Source: Paenibacillus hexagrammi
GTDB lineage: Bacteria > Bacillota > Bacilli > Paenibacillales > NBRC-103111
Direction: 5' to 3'
Assembly: GCF_021513275.1 (NCBI RefSeq)
Contig: NZ_CP090978.1
Span: 1,116,001-1,180,000, forward strand
DNA length: 64,000 nucleotides
The translations under genes and the position numbers were made by a program. Positions 44,869-54,400 of this stretch are shown piece after piece. The notes below the pieces were generated by a model. It saw only the letters and a list, made by a program, of their open reading frames with translations. It was not told the origin of the DNA and made no database searches. The first letter of the stretch is position 1. Every line of letters begins with the position of its first letter.

Positions 44869-46092
44869 ATGAACAAAATATTATATGTTGTTTCAGTATT
44901 CCCTTCAACGAGTGCTACTTTTGTTTTAAATGAAATGTTGAAGTTGAAGGAAAGAGGATTCGAGATAGAAATAATATCCCTACGGAAACCAAAAAACGAA
45001 ATATTTCAGCCTGGGATTGAAGAGTTTAAAAAAGTAACTTATATTCCTCATGTAAAGCAAAATAAAATGGATGGAATCAAATTGATTGGAAGTAATTTTA
45101 AATACTTATTACACAACCCCAAAAAGTATATTAGTGGGTTGGTGTGTGCAATTAAAGGGAAATCTTATAATTTATTTTATGATTTTTTAAGAGCTGTTTA
45201 TCTTATTCAAAATATTGATTTATCCGAAATTAACCATATTCATTCTCAGTTTGCTCATACTCCTACATCACTAGCTTATTTTATAAGTATACTAATAAAT
45301 AAACAATATAGTTTTACATGTCACGCAGTAGATATTTTCGTGCAAAATTCACTGTTTGAGGAGAAATTAAGTAGATCAAAGTTTGCAGTGACTATTTCTG
45401 ATTTTAATAAAAATTATATAAATGACTTGGTTGAAGATAAAGCGTTGACAAATAAAATTAAAATAATTAGATGCGGTGTAAATTATGAAGAATTTAAACC
45501 TCCTGTAAAAAAGCAAAATAACAATCGTGTCAGATTACTTAGTGTAGGAAGGTTTGTTGAGAAAAAAGGATTCATTTATTTAGTAGATGCACTAAAAATA
45601 TTGGATCAAAAAGGTATCAATTTTGAATGTGACATTATTGGAAATGGCCCGTTATTTGAAATGATAAAATGTAAAGTAAGAGACTACGAATTGGACAATA
45701 AGATAAATTTGTTAGGGGCACAAAGTTCTGGAAAAATAAAAGAGTATTTATGCAAGGCAGATATATTTGTTCTTCCATGTGTTAAGTCGGAAAATGGGGA
45801 CATGGATGGTATTCCAGTATCCATAATGGAGGCTATGTCATTTGAAATACCGGTAATATCGACCAACATTTCAGGGATACCTGAATTAATAAAAAATGAG
45901 GAAAATGGATTGATTGTAGAAGAAAAAAATAGTATTGAATTCGCCAACGCAATACAATTACTTATACAAAATAATCAGTTGAGAAGCATATACGGACAAA
46001 ACGGGAGAAACTTTATAATAAAAGAGTTTGGAATTAACGAAAATGTACACAAATTGGTAGAATTATTTGTGGAAATTGAGGATAGCAAATGA
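44869..46092 (+). CDS. Glycosyltransferase family 4 (colanic-acid-type)
   Basis: 407 residues beginning NKILYVVSVFPSTSATFVLNEMLKLKERGFEIEIISLR, with INHIHSQFAHTPTSLAYF, YSFTCHAVDIFVQ, IRCGVNYEEFKP, RLLSVGRFVEKKGFIYLVDAL, DIIGNGPL and the donor loop DIFVLPCVKSENGDMDGIPVSIMEAMS. It resembles WcaL/EpsD-type GT4 enzymes. It has a good AAAGGGGG ribosome site and overlaps the flippase gene by four bases (ATGA). Confidence 0.9.
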   Translation: MNKILYVVSVFPSTSATFVLNEMLKLKERGFEIEIISLRKPKNEIFQPGIEEFKKVTYIPHVKQNKMDGIKLIGSNFKYLLHNPKKYISGLVCAIKGKSYNLFYDFLRAVYLIQNIDLSEINHIHSQFAHTPTSLAYFISILINKQYSFTCHAVDIFVQNSLFEEKLSRSKFAVTISDFNKNYINDLVEDKALTNKIKIIRCGVNYEEFKPPVKKQNNNRVRLLSVGRFVEKKGFIYLVDALKILDQKGINFECDIIGNGPLFEMIKCKVRDYELDNKINLLGAQSSGKIKEYLCKADIFVLPCVKSENGDMDGIPVSIMEAMSFEIPVISTNISGIPELIKNEENGLIVEEKNSIEFANAIQLLIQNNQLRSIYGQNGRNFIIKEFGINENVHKLVELFVEIEDSK

Positions 46093-47540
46093 GCTTTTAT
46101 AAAAATGTAGTGTGGACTCTTGGTGGGACGATTGGGATACAAATTATCGGAATAATTACAAATATTATATTAGCGAGGTTAATAACTCCGGAAGTATTTG
46201 GACTAGTTGGGATGGTTTCAGTATTTATTGGTCTAATGAATATTGTACAAGAAGCAGGCATTAGTTCAGTTATAATCCAAAAAGAGAAAGTTTCCAATAA
46301 TTTATATATCACAACTTTTTATTTGAACTTTATTTTATCCGGTTTTCTTATTTTATTTGTTTTTGCTTTGACTGTTTGGATACCTAATATTTCTCAAAAT
46401 ATTTCAATGGTTAAAATTTTACACTACTCGATAATAGGTATTTTTGGTGGCTCTATAAGTATTACTCAAAGAGCAATACTTACTAGAGAAAAAAGATTTA
46501 AAGAGTTAGCAAAGATAGAGATGAAGACGGAAATCTTAAGTGGTTTAGGTTCAATAGTATTAGCTTTAATGAGAGAACCTTTACTTGCAGTAGGTTTTAG
46601 ATTAATGTTTCGTCCAGCTTTACAAACATGTTTTACGATGTACTTAAAACGTATAAATTTCTTTAATTCAAAGCCCAATTTTGCTCTCACAAAAGATATT
46701 GTTCCTTTTAGTTCGAATGTTTTAGGAGTTAGAATATTAAATTTCATTAGAAATAATGTAGATTATTTATTGATAGGTATATTACTTGGAAGTTATAAAC
46801 TTGGTATTTATACTATGGCTTTTCAGTGGAGTACTGTTGCTCGATACTATATTTCTCAATCGGTTGCTAAGGTTGTATTCCCTGAGATTTCAAGATTTCA
46901 GAATGATATTGGTAAAGTTCGAGAAGTTTATTTAAATGTATTAAAAAAAATTTCATTTATTACTTTTCCTATTACAATAGGCTTGGCAATCATAGCTCCA
47001 GAATTTGTAAATATAGTTTATGGAGCAAAGTGGAATGAATCTATTCAGGTTCTCCAGATTTTAATGATCGCTGGCATGATTACATCAATAGGCACACTAG
47101 TTGGGTCAGTATTCAGTGGTCTAGGCAAGCCTCAAATTGAATTTTATATTAACATTTTTTCATTAGCTAGTTTTATAGTTTTAATATATTTAGGTTCAAA
47201 TAATGGAATTATTGGCATATCTTATGCAGTTTTATTAAACACAATTATATTTAATTTAATTTCTACAAGTAGAGTTATGAAATTACTTGAAATTACTTTG
47301 AAAAGTTTTTTAGATTCAATAACACCCGCAATTTATTCAATGTTTAGTATGACTTTAATTTTAACAATCTACAGATATAATATTTCCTATTCACTAAATA
47401 ATTGCGAGAATTTTGTTATTATGATTTTACTTGGAATAATAACTTACTCAGGGGCCTCTTTTGTTTTTAATAAAAGTGTTGTATTTTGGGTGTTGGGAAA
47501 GTTAAATATTTCCATTTATCGAAAAAAAGGAGGAATATGA
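46089..47540 (+). CDS. Polysaccharide flippase (Wzx, MOP superfamily)
   Basis: 483 residues, about twelve to fourteen transmembrane helices. N-terminus NVVWTLGGTIGIQIIGIITNIILARLITPEVFGLVGM is typical of MOP exporters; ISQSVAKVVFPEISRFQND and MIAGMITSIGTLVGSVFSGLGKP are further family segments. It carries undecaprenyl-linked repeat units across the membrane to Wzy. Both ends are coupled: ATGA overlap with the GT before and with the HprK-like gene after. Confidence 0.92.
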   Translation: MSFYKNVVWTLGGTIGIQIIGIITNIILARLITPEVFGLVGMVSVFIGLMNIVQEAGISSVIIQKEKVSNNLYITTFYLNFILSGFLILFVFALTVWIPNISQNISMVKILHYSIIGIFGGSISITQRAILTREKRFKELAKIEMKTEILSGLGSIVLALMREPLLAVGFRLMFRPALQTCFTMYLKRINFFNSKPNFALTKDIVPFSSNVLGVRILNFIRNNVDYLLIGILLGSYKLGIYTMAFQWSTVARYYISQSVAKVVFPEISRFQNDIGKVREVYLNVLKKISFITFPITIGLAIIAPEFVNIVYGAKWNESIQVLQILMIAGMITSIGTLVGSVFSGLGKPQIEFYINIFSLASFIVLIYLGSNNGIIGISYAVLLNTIIFNLISTSRVMKLLEITLKSFLDSITPAIYSMFSMTLILTIYRYNISYSLNNCENFVIMILLGIITYSGASFVFNKSVVFWVLGKLNISIYRKKGGI

Positions 47541-48653
47541 GATTGTTTAGATATATTAAAATTGGAAATTTGAATGTATCATTTAAAGTTGAAACGATGT
47601 TTGGAAAAAATTATTTTGAAGAGGAGTTACAAGAATTTGAATCAGGTAGTCCTTCAGATGTAAAAGCGTATTATGAAATTAAGCCCATAAAGGATAATGG
47701 AAATAAATTGAGTGATAATGCCCAGTTTCTAGGGACGACGTATGTAAGAGATGAGAGTAAATTATATATAATTAAAAACGGAAAGCTATCTAAACGTAGA
47801 CAAATAGAATTGTCTAAAGAAAATAATAGTATAGTTAAATATTATGTAACAGAACCATCCTTACTTTTCGATAAAATGTATCGACTTCTTTCAAAAGACT
47901 ATTTAAGTTTTAGTGAAACTTCGATGAAAGATTTTATATATAGCATTTTAGAACCAACATTTCAAGAGATTCAGGTCTTTCATGGGCAGTCTTTTATGCA
48001 CGGAGCATTATTGGTTAACGATAAAAATGAAGGCTTACTTGCGACAGGGTGGGGGGAGCGGAAAAAGTTCAATAGCTACAATATTAACGGAAAAAGGGTG
48101 GAAAATTGGAAGCGATGATTTATTGATTGTTGACAATTCTGGATTTGCTTATTCTTACCCTAAAAAGGCCCAAATATATGCCTATAACTTAGTCGGTAAT
48201 AAAATACTGAAACGAAAAGTGTATGATTCATTGCCCCTACAACGTAAGATAATATGGAAGATGCGAGAAAAAATATTAGGGAATAAACAAGTAAGAAGAC
48301 GTGTTAGTTTGGGGATGGTAGGAGATAAAATAGATTACAAACCGATAAAAATTAAATATGTATTAGATTTAAGAAGAACGAATCAACCCGAAAGTAGTGT
48401 TGAAAAAATCAATGCTGAAGACTTAGCAGCCACACATTCACATATTTTAAATTATGAATTTAGGGATTATTTAAACCATCGGCTCTATCTTGAAACATTC
48501 ACACCTGACAGAAATATAGTTAATAGTAGTTTTACTCAGACTAGGAAAGTTATAGAACAGGCACTTAAAAATACGGAAATCTATAGAATAAATGTTCCTA
48601 AGAAAAGTACGCCTAAAGATATGATTAAATTTATCGATAGTATTATTAACTGA
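47537..48653 (+). pseudogene. HPr kinase (HprK)-like P-loop kinase, frameshifted
   Basis: Starts at 47537 (GGAGG just upstream, ATGA overlap with wzx). About 170 N-terminal residues have no recognised family; then HGQSFMHGALLVNDKNEGLLATG leads into the P-loop, where the frame breaks in the G tracts 48047-48056. One G fewer (or two more) continues with GGSGKSSIATILTEKGWKIGSDDLLIVDNSG, the Walker A and SDD signature of HprK-like kinases, then on to 48653. About 372 residues when joined. It lacks the HPr-binding features of true HprK/P. Relatives accompany asparagine-synthetase-like or lasso-peptide genes; here it is embedded in a polysaccharide operon, so a sugar or protein substrate in that pathway is possible. 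Confidence 0.78.
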
Positions 48654-48687
48654 ATTGAACTATTTTTATTTAAAGTGGGGGTACATC

Positions 48688-49416
48688 TTGAAGAGGATAT
48701 CATTAATTTATCATGAAGTTATGAAAAATGAAAATATAAATTGCTTAGAGGATGAAAGATTATACAATTCAAAATATACATTTGATGTTACTGAATTTCA
48801 AACTCATATGAAGGAAATCTCGAATTTATTAAATGCATCTCAAAACGAAATCACCGTTCACATTACATTCGATGATGGTCGCATTGGGTCATATAACTAT
48901 GTTGCAGATATATTAGAGGCCAATGGATTAAAAGGTTATTTCTTTATTATAACCGATAGGATCGGAAAACCCCAATATTTGGACAGTGATCAAATATATA
49001 AGTTGCATAAGAGAGGTCATATAATCGGCACTCATACTTGCTCTCATCCTACTAGAATGTCAAATCTAAGTTGGGACTTGTTAATAAAAGAATGGGGGGA
49101 TAGTAGAAGAGTTCTTAGTGATATAGTAGGTGAAGAGGTAAAGGTCGCTGCTGTACCAGGAGGTTTTTATTCAAAAAAAGTTGCTGAGGCAGCAGCAAGT
49201 GTCGGAATAAAGGAATTGTTCACTTCAGAGCCAGTAACGAAATGTTATAGTGTTAATGACTGTTTAATAATTGGCAGGTATTCAATAGAAAAGTCTTTAT
49301 CTGTTCAGGAAATCACAGATTTAGTAAATATGAATGTTTACCCGAGATATAAACAATTAGTGTTATGGGAAATAAAAAAATATTTAAAAAAATACTTCAA
49401 AATAAATATAGTTTAG
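48688..49416 (+). CDS. Polysaccharide deacetylase (NodB domain)
   Basis: 242 residues from a TTG at 48688, 6 bases after GTGGGGG; the frame is open to 48655 but has no ribosome site there. NodB motif 1 is TFDDGRIG (metal Asp), motif 2 HTCSHPTRMS (two His) and motif 3 VPGGFYSKKV. No signal peptide or membrane helix at the N-terminus, so it probably acts in the cytoplasm, for example on a lipid- or nucleotide-linked sugar. Last gene of the operon. Confidence 0.88.
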   Translation: MKRISLIYHEVMKNENINCLEDERLYNSKYTFDVTEFQTHMKEISNLLNASQNEITVHITFDDGRIGSYNYVADILEANGLKGYFFIITDRIGKPQYLDSDQIYKLHKRGHIIGTHTCSHPTRMSNLSWDLLIKEWGDSRRVLSDIVGEEVKVAAVPGGFYSKKVAEAAASVGIKELFTSEPVTKCYSVNDCLIIGRYSIEKSLSVQEITDLVNMNVYPRYKQLVLWEIKKYLKKYFKINIV

Positions 49417-49466
49417 TTAGAAAAAAAATACTAAAAAAATTGCCTAACAATTTTTTTAATTACAAG

Positions 49467-49817
49467 ACTCCGTAAGGTCGTTTAATTCAAATGAGAGAGT
49501 CTCCGCAGGATAAAGCCTAAATACTATTATATCTTGGGGCAAGTCGTTAACATATAGTTGTGGTTAAGTAAAAATCGGCAAAAATGCAGGTTGAACGCGA
49601 AAGCTGACGTGAAATCAGTCTTGGTAGAATGATATAGTTATAATTATGAAGGCGAGATACATGATACTAGTGTGAGTATAAACGGGAATTCCAGTTTCTT
49701 GCATTAGTGTGGATAAATTAGAATAAATAGTGGAAGCTCGTGAGACCTAAGTCTGTCTTTTAGCAAATGAAGGATATGTATCAGAAGGGTGAGTAATATT
49801 GATAAAGCTATGTAATG
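49467..49817 (+). mobile_element. Probable 5' fragment of a group II intron
   Basis: A 350-base non-coding stretch with segments I associate with domain I of bacterial group II introns: TCTTGGGGCAAGTCGTTAAC, GTTGTGGTTAAG, GAACGCGAAAGCTGACGTG, AATCAGTCTTGGTAGAATGA, and GTGGAAGCTCGTGAGACC. No reverse transcriptase, no domain V and no clear GTGCG 5' end are seen, so it is a remnant. Its 3' side is interrupted by the IS256-family element at 49818. Assigned from memory of intron sequences, not from a covariance search. Confidence 0.5.
49810..49817. repeat. Left copy of 8-bp target-site duplication
   Basis: ATGTAATG directly before the IS left end; the identical octamer follows the right end at 51175-51182. 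Confidence 0.9.
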
Positions 49818-49843
49818 GGGTCTGTCAATAATTTTGTGTAAAC
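49818..49843 (+). repeat. IS256-family left terminal inverted repeat
   Basis: Begins GGGTCTGTCAATAATT and ends GTGTAAAC; pairs with the right repeat. Confidence 0.9.
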
Positions 49844-49881
49844 GAATTTAGAGGATGTTGCGATGGAGGGGGACACCGCCC

Positions 49882-51102
49882 CTACCTCAGGTGCTGACCA
49901 ACACGATCGGGGAAGAAAACGGATAGCTGTAACAGCATTTGTCCCCAGTTTTGGACGCGACCTGTCCATTTCCGAACAACGTCCATTGTGGATAAATACA
50001 GCATTTTGAGCAGAGCCTCATCACTTGGGAAGATACTCTTCCCTTTTGTTACCTTGCGAAGTTGGCGATGGTAGCTTTCAATAATGTTCGTTGTGTAGAT
50101 GAGTTTACGGATCTCCGGTGGATACTTGAAGAACGTGGCCAACTCGTCCCAATTGTTCCGCCAAGAGCGGACGATCAGTGGGTACTTCTTGCCCCATTCT
50201 TCCTCAAAGCGGTCAAGCTCAACAAGCGCTGCTTCTTCTGTCGCAGCCTTGTAGATCGGCTTCAGATCAGCAGTCACTTTCTTCAGGTCTTTGTACGACA
50301 CGTAGCGCGTACAGTTACGGATTTGATGAATGATGCACTTCTGAATCTCTGTCTCTGGATAACAGGCGGAAATAGCCTGAGAGAAGCCCGTCAGGTTATC
50401 CACGCAGGTAATGAGAATATCTTGTACACCGCGGTTTTTAAGCTCGTTTAAGACGCTGAGCCAGAACTTAGCGGACTCGTTCTCACCAATCCACATGCCC
50501 AGTACGTCCTTATTACCGTCCAGATCGATACCGATGACCATGTACGCAGCTTTGTTTACAATGGCACCGTCTTGTTTCACTTTGAAGTGGATGGCATCGA
50601 GAAAGACAACCGCATACACGCTTTGTAATGGGCGATTCTGCCACTCCTTGATCATAGGCACGATTTTATTCGTGACATTCGAGATTAGCGTAGGAGAGAC
50701 TTCTATACCATACAGATGCTGCAGATGGTCTTGGATTTCACGTGTGCTGACACCTTTCGCATAAAGGGCAATAATCTGGTCCTCGATGCCGGTTACGTTG
50801 GACTGATGCTTCTTCACTACAAGTGGCTCAAATTCCCCGAGACGGTCACGTGGCACGGAGATTTCTTGCTCACCGTACTCACTTACGACGGTCTTCTTAC
50901 TCTTACCGTTGCGGCTGTTTGGCGTCGCTTTGGCGGTCACGTCATGCTTCGCATAGCCCAAATGCGTCTCCATCTCCGCCTCCAGCATCTCCTGGATTGT
51001 CTCAGCGAACAGATTCTTTAACGCATTCTGTGCGTCTTGTGCGGTCACTAGATTATTCTCCTTAATGAAGTCACGCAGCTGTTGTTTCGTCCAAAGTCCC
51101 AT
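49882..51102 (-). CDS. IS256-family transposase
   Basis: DDE transposase of 406 residues from MGLWTKQQLRDFIKENN (GGGAG 6 bases upstream; the frame is open to 51132). Catalytic residues are in VVFLDAIHFKV (Asp), ITCVDNLTGF (Asp) and IYTTNIIESYHRQLR (Glu), with the Mut-type signature AISACYPETEIQKCIIHQIRNCTRYVSYKD between. Intact, so the element may be active. Confidence 0.95.
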   Translation of the reverse strand: MGLWTKQQLRDFIKENNLVTAQDAQNALKNLFAETIQEMLEAEMETHLGYAKHDVTAKATPNSRNGKSKKTVVSEYGEQEISVPRDRLGEFEPLVVKKHQSNVTGIEDQIIALYAKGVSTREIQDHLQHLYGIEVSPTLISNVTNKIVPMIKEWQNRPLQSVYAVVFLDAIHFKVKQDGAIVNKAAYMVIGIDLDGNKDVLGMWIGENESAKFWLSVLNELKNRGVQDILITCVDNLTGFSQAISACYPETEIQKCIIHQIRNCTRYVSYKDLKKVTADLKPIYKAATEEAALVELDRFEEEWGKKYPLIVRSWRNNWDELATFFKYPPEIRKLIYTTNIIESYHRQLRKVTKGKSIFPSDEALLKMLYLSTMDVVRKWTGRVQNWGQMLLQLSVFFPDRVGQHLR

Positions 51103-51148
51103 GTGTTCTCCCAACCTTTCTATTGATTCCATTTTAATAGGTTTTGGA

Positions 51149-51174
51149 GTTTACACAAAGTATTTTACAGACTC
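51149..51174 (-). repeat. IS256-family right terminal inverted repeat
   Basis: GTTTACACAAAG...ACAGACTC, the partner of the left repeat; its outer end abuts ATGTAATG at 51175-51182. Confidence 0.9.
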
Positions 51175-51409
51175 ATGTAATGAGTAATTGTCTTTTTTTG
51201 ACCCTTTAGAACATGGCCTTCGTCATATTTGTAACTTTATGCTGCTTGTGCCAAGATCTCGGTAGTGTTCCATTTTGAAACTAACTCCATGATTCATATT
51301 GATGCCAGTGCCTTTTCCTTACTGAATTTCGCCAAAACTTCATATACTACTTAGCCCCAATCCTGTTTCCGAATCCCCCCCAAAATCCCCAATATACATC
51401 CCAAACAAT

Positions 51410-51450
51410 CCTTGCTAAAATAGTAGCAAGGCCCTATTTATTTATGCTAC
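51410..51450 (+). promoter_or_regulatory. Overlapping alternative hairpins before the giant surface gene
   Basis: CCTTGCTA (51410-51417) pairs with TAGCAAGG (51424-51431), while GTAGCA (51423-51428) can instead pair with TGCTAC (51445-51450). The two structures share bases and exclude each other, and the second ends just before the translation start region. They could be an operator palindrome or a leader switch. No consensus promoter is evident in 51183-51409. Confidence 0.4.
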
Positions 51451-51453
51451 TCA

Positions 51454-54400
51454 ATGAAAGGAGAATCAAAAACGAATAAATACCGACAAAAACAAATATT
51501 TTCTGCCGTGCTATCTTTCCTGCTCTTATTCTCTAGTTTAAGCTTAGGAAATCTATTATTTCTTATCCCGCGGGCATCCGCCGCTACGAGTGTAAAGGCT
51601 ATGGTATCAGGTGGAACAAGCCACGCACTGGCTTTGAAGTCTGACGGCTCTGTCTGGGCCTGGGGTGATAATACTTACAGTCAGCTGGGTGATGGGACTA
51701 CGGAGCAGAGCTCCAGCCCGAAGCAGGTTACATATGAGGATGGCACACCGTTAATCGACTTTGTTAAGGTTGTTGCTGGTGGTAATCACTCGATGGCTTT
51801 GCGAAATGACGGAACGTTGTGGGAATGGGGAGGCTGGTCTGCTTCTAATAATATGGAGGTGGATATCCCATACCCGCAGCAGGTACCTCTAGCTGATCCT
51901 GTTAAAGATATGGCTACCACCGGTTATTCTTGCTTGGCCCTTCTAGAGGATGGAACGGTTTGGGGCTGGGGGAAGAATAATTGGGGACAACTGGCTACTG
52001 GTAGTAACGAAGGGGACTCAAGTTTCTATGAATCTCCTGTTCAAGCGGTAGGTCCCGGAGGAACGGGATATCTGACGGATGTAGTCAAGCTTGTCTCATC
52101 AGATTCCCTAGTAGCTGCTCTGACTTATGATGGAAAGCTGTACGCTTGGGGCAACAATTATGCTAATTATCTCGCACTTGAGGATTATACGGAAGATAAC
52201 TGGATCGTGAATGTTCCAACGCAAATAACTGCATTTCCTGAAGCTGTAGTTGATTTGGAAGCAGGTGGCAATGGGCTTGGAGCAGTACTAGAAAGTGGGA
52301 AGGTTTGGGCGACTACAGACGTATTCGGTAATAAGAAAACTCAAGTCTTTGCGGGAGATTCTTATTATTCCTTTCCAGAGGTTACCGATGGCAAACAGAT
52401 TGCTATGGGCGGTAGCTCCATTGGGGTACTAACGGAAGCTGGCAAGCTTTGGACTTGCGGTGTAAATGGAAGTGTTGATAATCCAACCTCTTCGTTTATA
52501 TTAGGAAATCCTGATGTTGGCTATCAAAGCATACAAGCACCAGTGATGGGGCCCAATGGCGATGGATACTTCAGCGATGGTATGTACTTTAATGAAGGGA
52601 ACAACTCAGCGTATGTCATTCGCAAGGATGGTACGTTATGGAGCTGGGGCAGTAACCAGTACGGTCAACTAGGTATTGGTGTTGCAGGCGATGGCGTAAC
52701 GACAAATGCAAGTAAGGTGCCGACAGCGGTCACGATTGACGGAGAACAGTTCCGTTTGGCAACTTCCGCAGTTGCAAGTCTTGAGTCTATTTCGCTTAAT
52801 GGGGTTGTAGTAAGCGGTTTTACGTCAGATACGAAGCAGTATGAAGTTGATTTGGGCTCAGGTACTACATCAGTGACAGTTGCAGCTGTTCCTACAGATT
52901 CAGATTCTATCCTAACAGTGAATCATGCTTCAGTTAGTGATAACGGTTCGGCTGAGGTTGCTTTGGGAGCTGGCACCAATACGATCGGTCTTGAAGTTAC
53001 GGCACCTGATGGAGAATCCAAAGAAACCTACTCGGTGAAAATTAACGTTGGTTCCCACTCAGAAATTCCTTCTAAAGAGAGTCCGGTTCAGCTTTATGAC
53101 GACAATTCTAAGGTGATAGACTCAGCTAATTTGCCTGATGGTGGTAGTGTCCTAGTTGAAACTTTACCTTCGAATGAGTCACAAATCATGCGCACCAAGT
53201 ATGATGGCGGGATAGAAAAGTCTATGACTTTTTCGTATCACAAGACAGTTTCTGTGTATCCATTATCGGATACAAGTGGTGACTTAGCCTTAGTAAGCAA
53301 TGTTACAAATGGTATTGAGCTGGTAAAGACAGATTCTGATCTAACCTTGGATACTCCGAGTACGGTCACTGTTACCAATGATGCCGAATGGACACAAAAA
53401 ACGGCATTCAAGGCAAAAGCGACATCAGATGGTGGTGTAGTGATCATTGGTGAGGCGACGAAGGTCTCATCTAATTGGACGATGCCTTATTTGGTTAAGC
53501 TGGATGCAGACTGGAATATTGAGATGGAAACGGAATTTGTCATTAGTGAGGATTACCCGGACAAGATCACCGATGTTGTTGAAGATGGCAGCGGTGGGTT
53601 TGTTGTAACGGGGACCTTATCTGTGGGGGCCGACTCTCCCTCCATTATGGCCGTGCATTTGACAAGCGACGGGACCATGGACAACGAGAGATCCTATGTG
53701 CGTGATAGCTACCAAGAGGGCCAAGGCATCATTCGCTTAGAAGATGGAGGCTATCTACTAGCGGGAGTTTCCGCTTCTAATAGCAGCATGTCCCGCAATC
53801 AGGGAGTATGGCTGCTCAAGCTGGATTCCTCATTGAATCTGCAGTGGGAGACATTTACAGAAAGCAATGGGCCGGTTTCTGTACAAAGTTGGACACCTCT
53901 AGCAGAAGGAGGATATGCAGCGGCAGGCATGCGAGATGGTGTGGCAGCTCTGACGGTTTTTAACAAGGACGGCTACGAACTATGGCATGTTTCCGATGAA
54001 GGGGTTAAAGAGTGGAGTCACGCTCAGCGGACCTTAGACGGCGGTTATCTTACTGGCGGCACGACAACGTCAGGCCAGGCGGTTTATAGCAAATGGTCTG
54101 GACCCAACTTACGCCTATCTCACGTTCAGGTGGATGAGGAAGATAAGTCAGTACCTGTAACTGTGGCGAATCCCCAAGAGCCTGATGTAATTAGCTTTGA
54201 CGTTCCTGGGAGCAGCTCTTCGGTAAAGGTTAAGCCCTATCTGGAAAATACCGAGATGCTCTTGACGGCAGACGATGAAGCCATTGCAAGTGGAGCACCC
54301 ATCGATGTGAGTGTACCCCAAGGAACGGACATTAAGGACGTTGCTTTCATCATTCAAACGCCGGACAAAAGATATACAAGGTCTTATACTTTGGAGCTGC

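Larger units (their letters stand above)
49818..51174. mobile_element. Complete IS256-family insertion sequence, 1,357 bp
   Basis: Bounded by imperfect 26-base inverted repeats (49818-49843 and 51149-51174, 21 of 26 positions matching; inner end TTTGTGTAAAC identical) and flanked by the 8-bp duplication ATGTAATG. It carries one intact transposase on the minus strand. Length, 8-bp duplication and transposase all fit IS256. The intact duplication shows insertion as a unit without later rearrangement, so it is probably recent. Confidence 0.95.

Noticed and set aside
47537-48653. Lasso-peptide cluster (because of the HprK-like kinase)
   Set aside because: No asparagine-synthetase-like cyclase, PqqD-like protein, protease or precursor peptide nearby.
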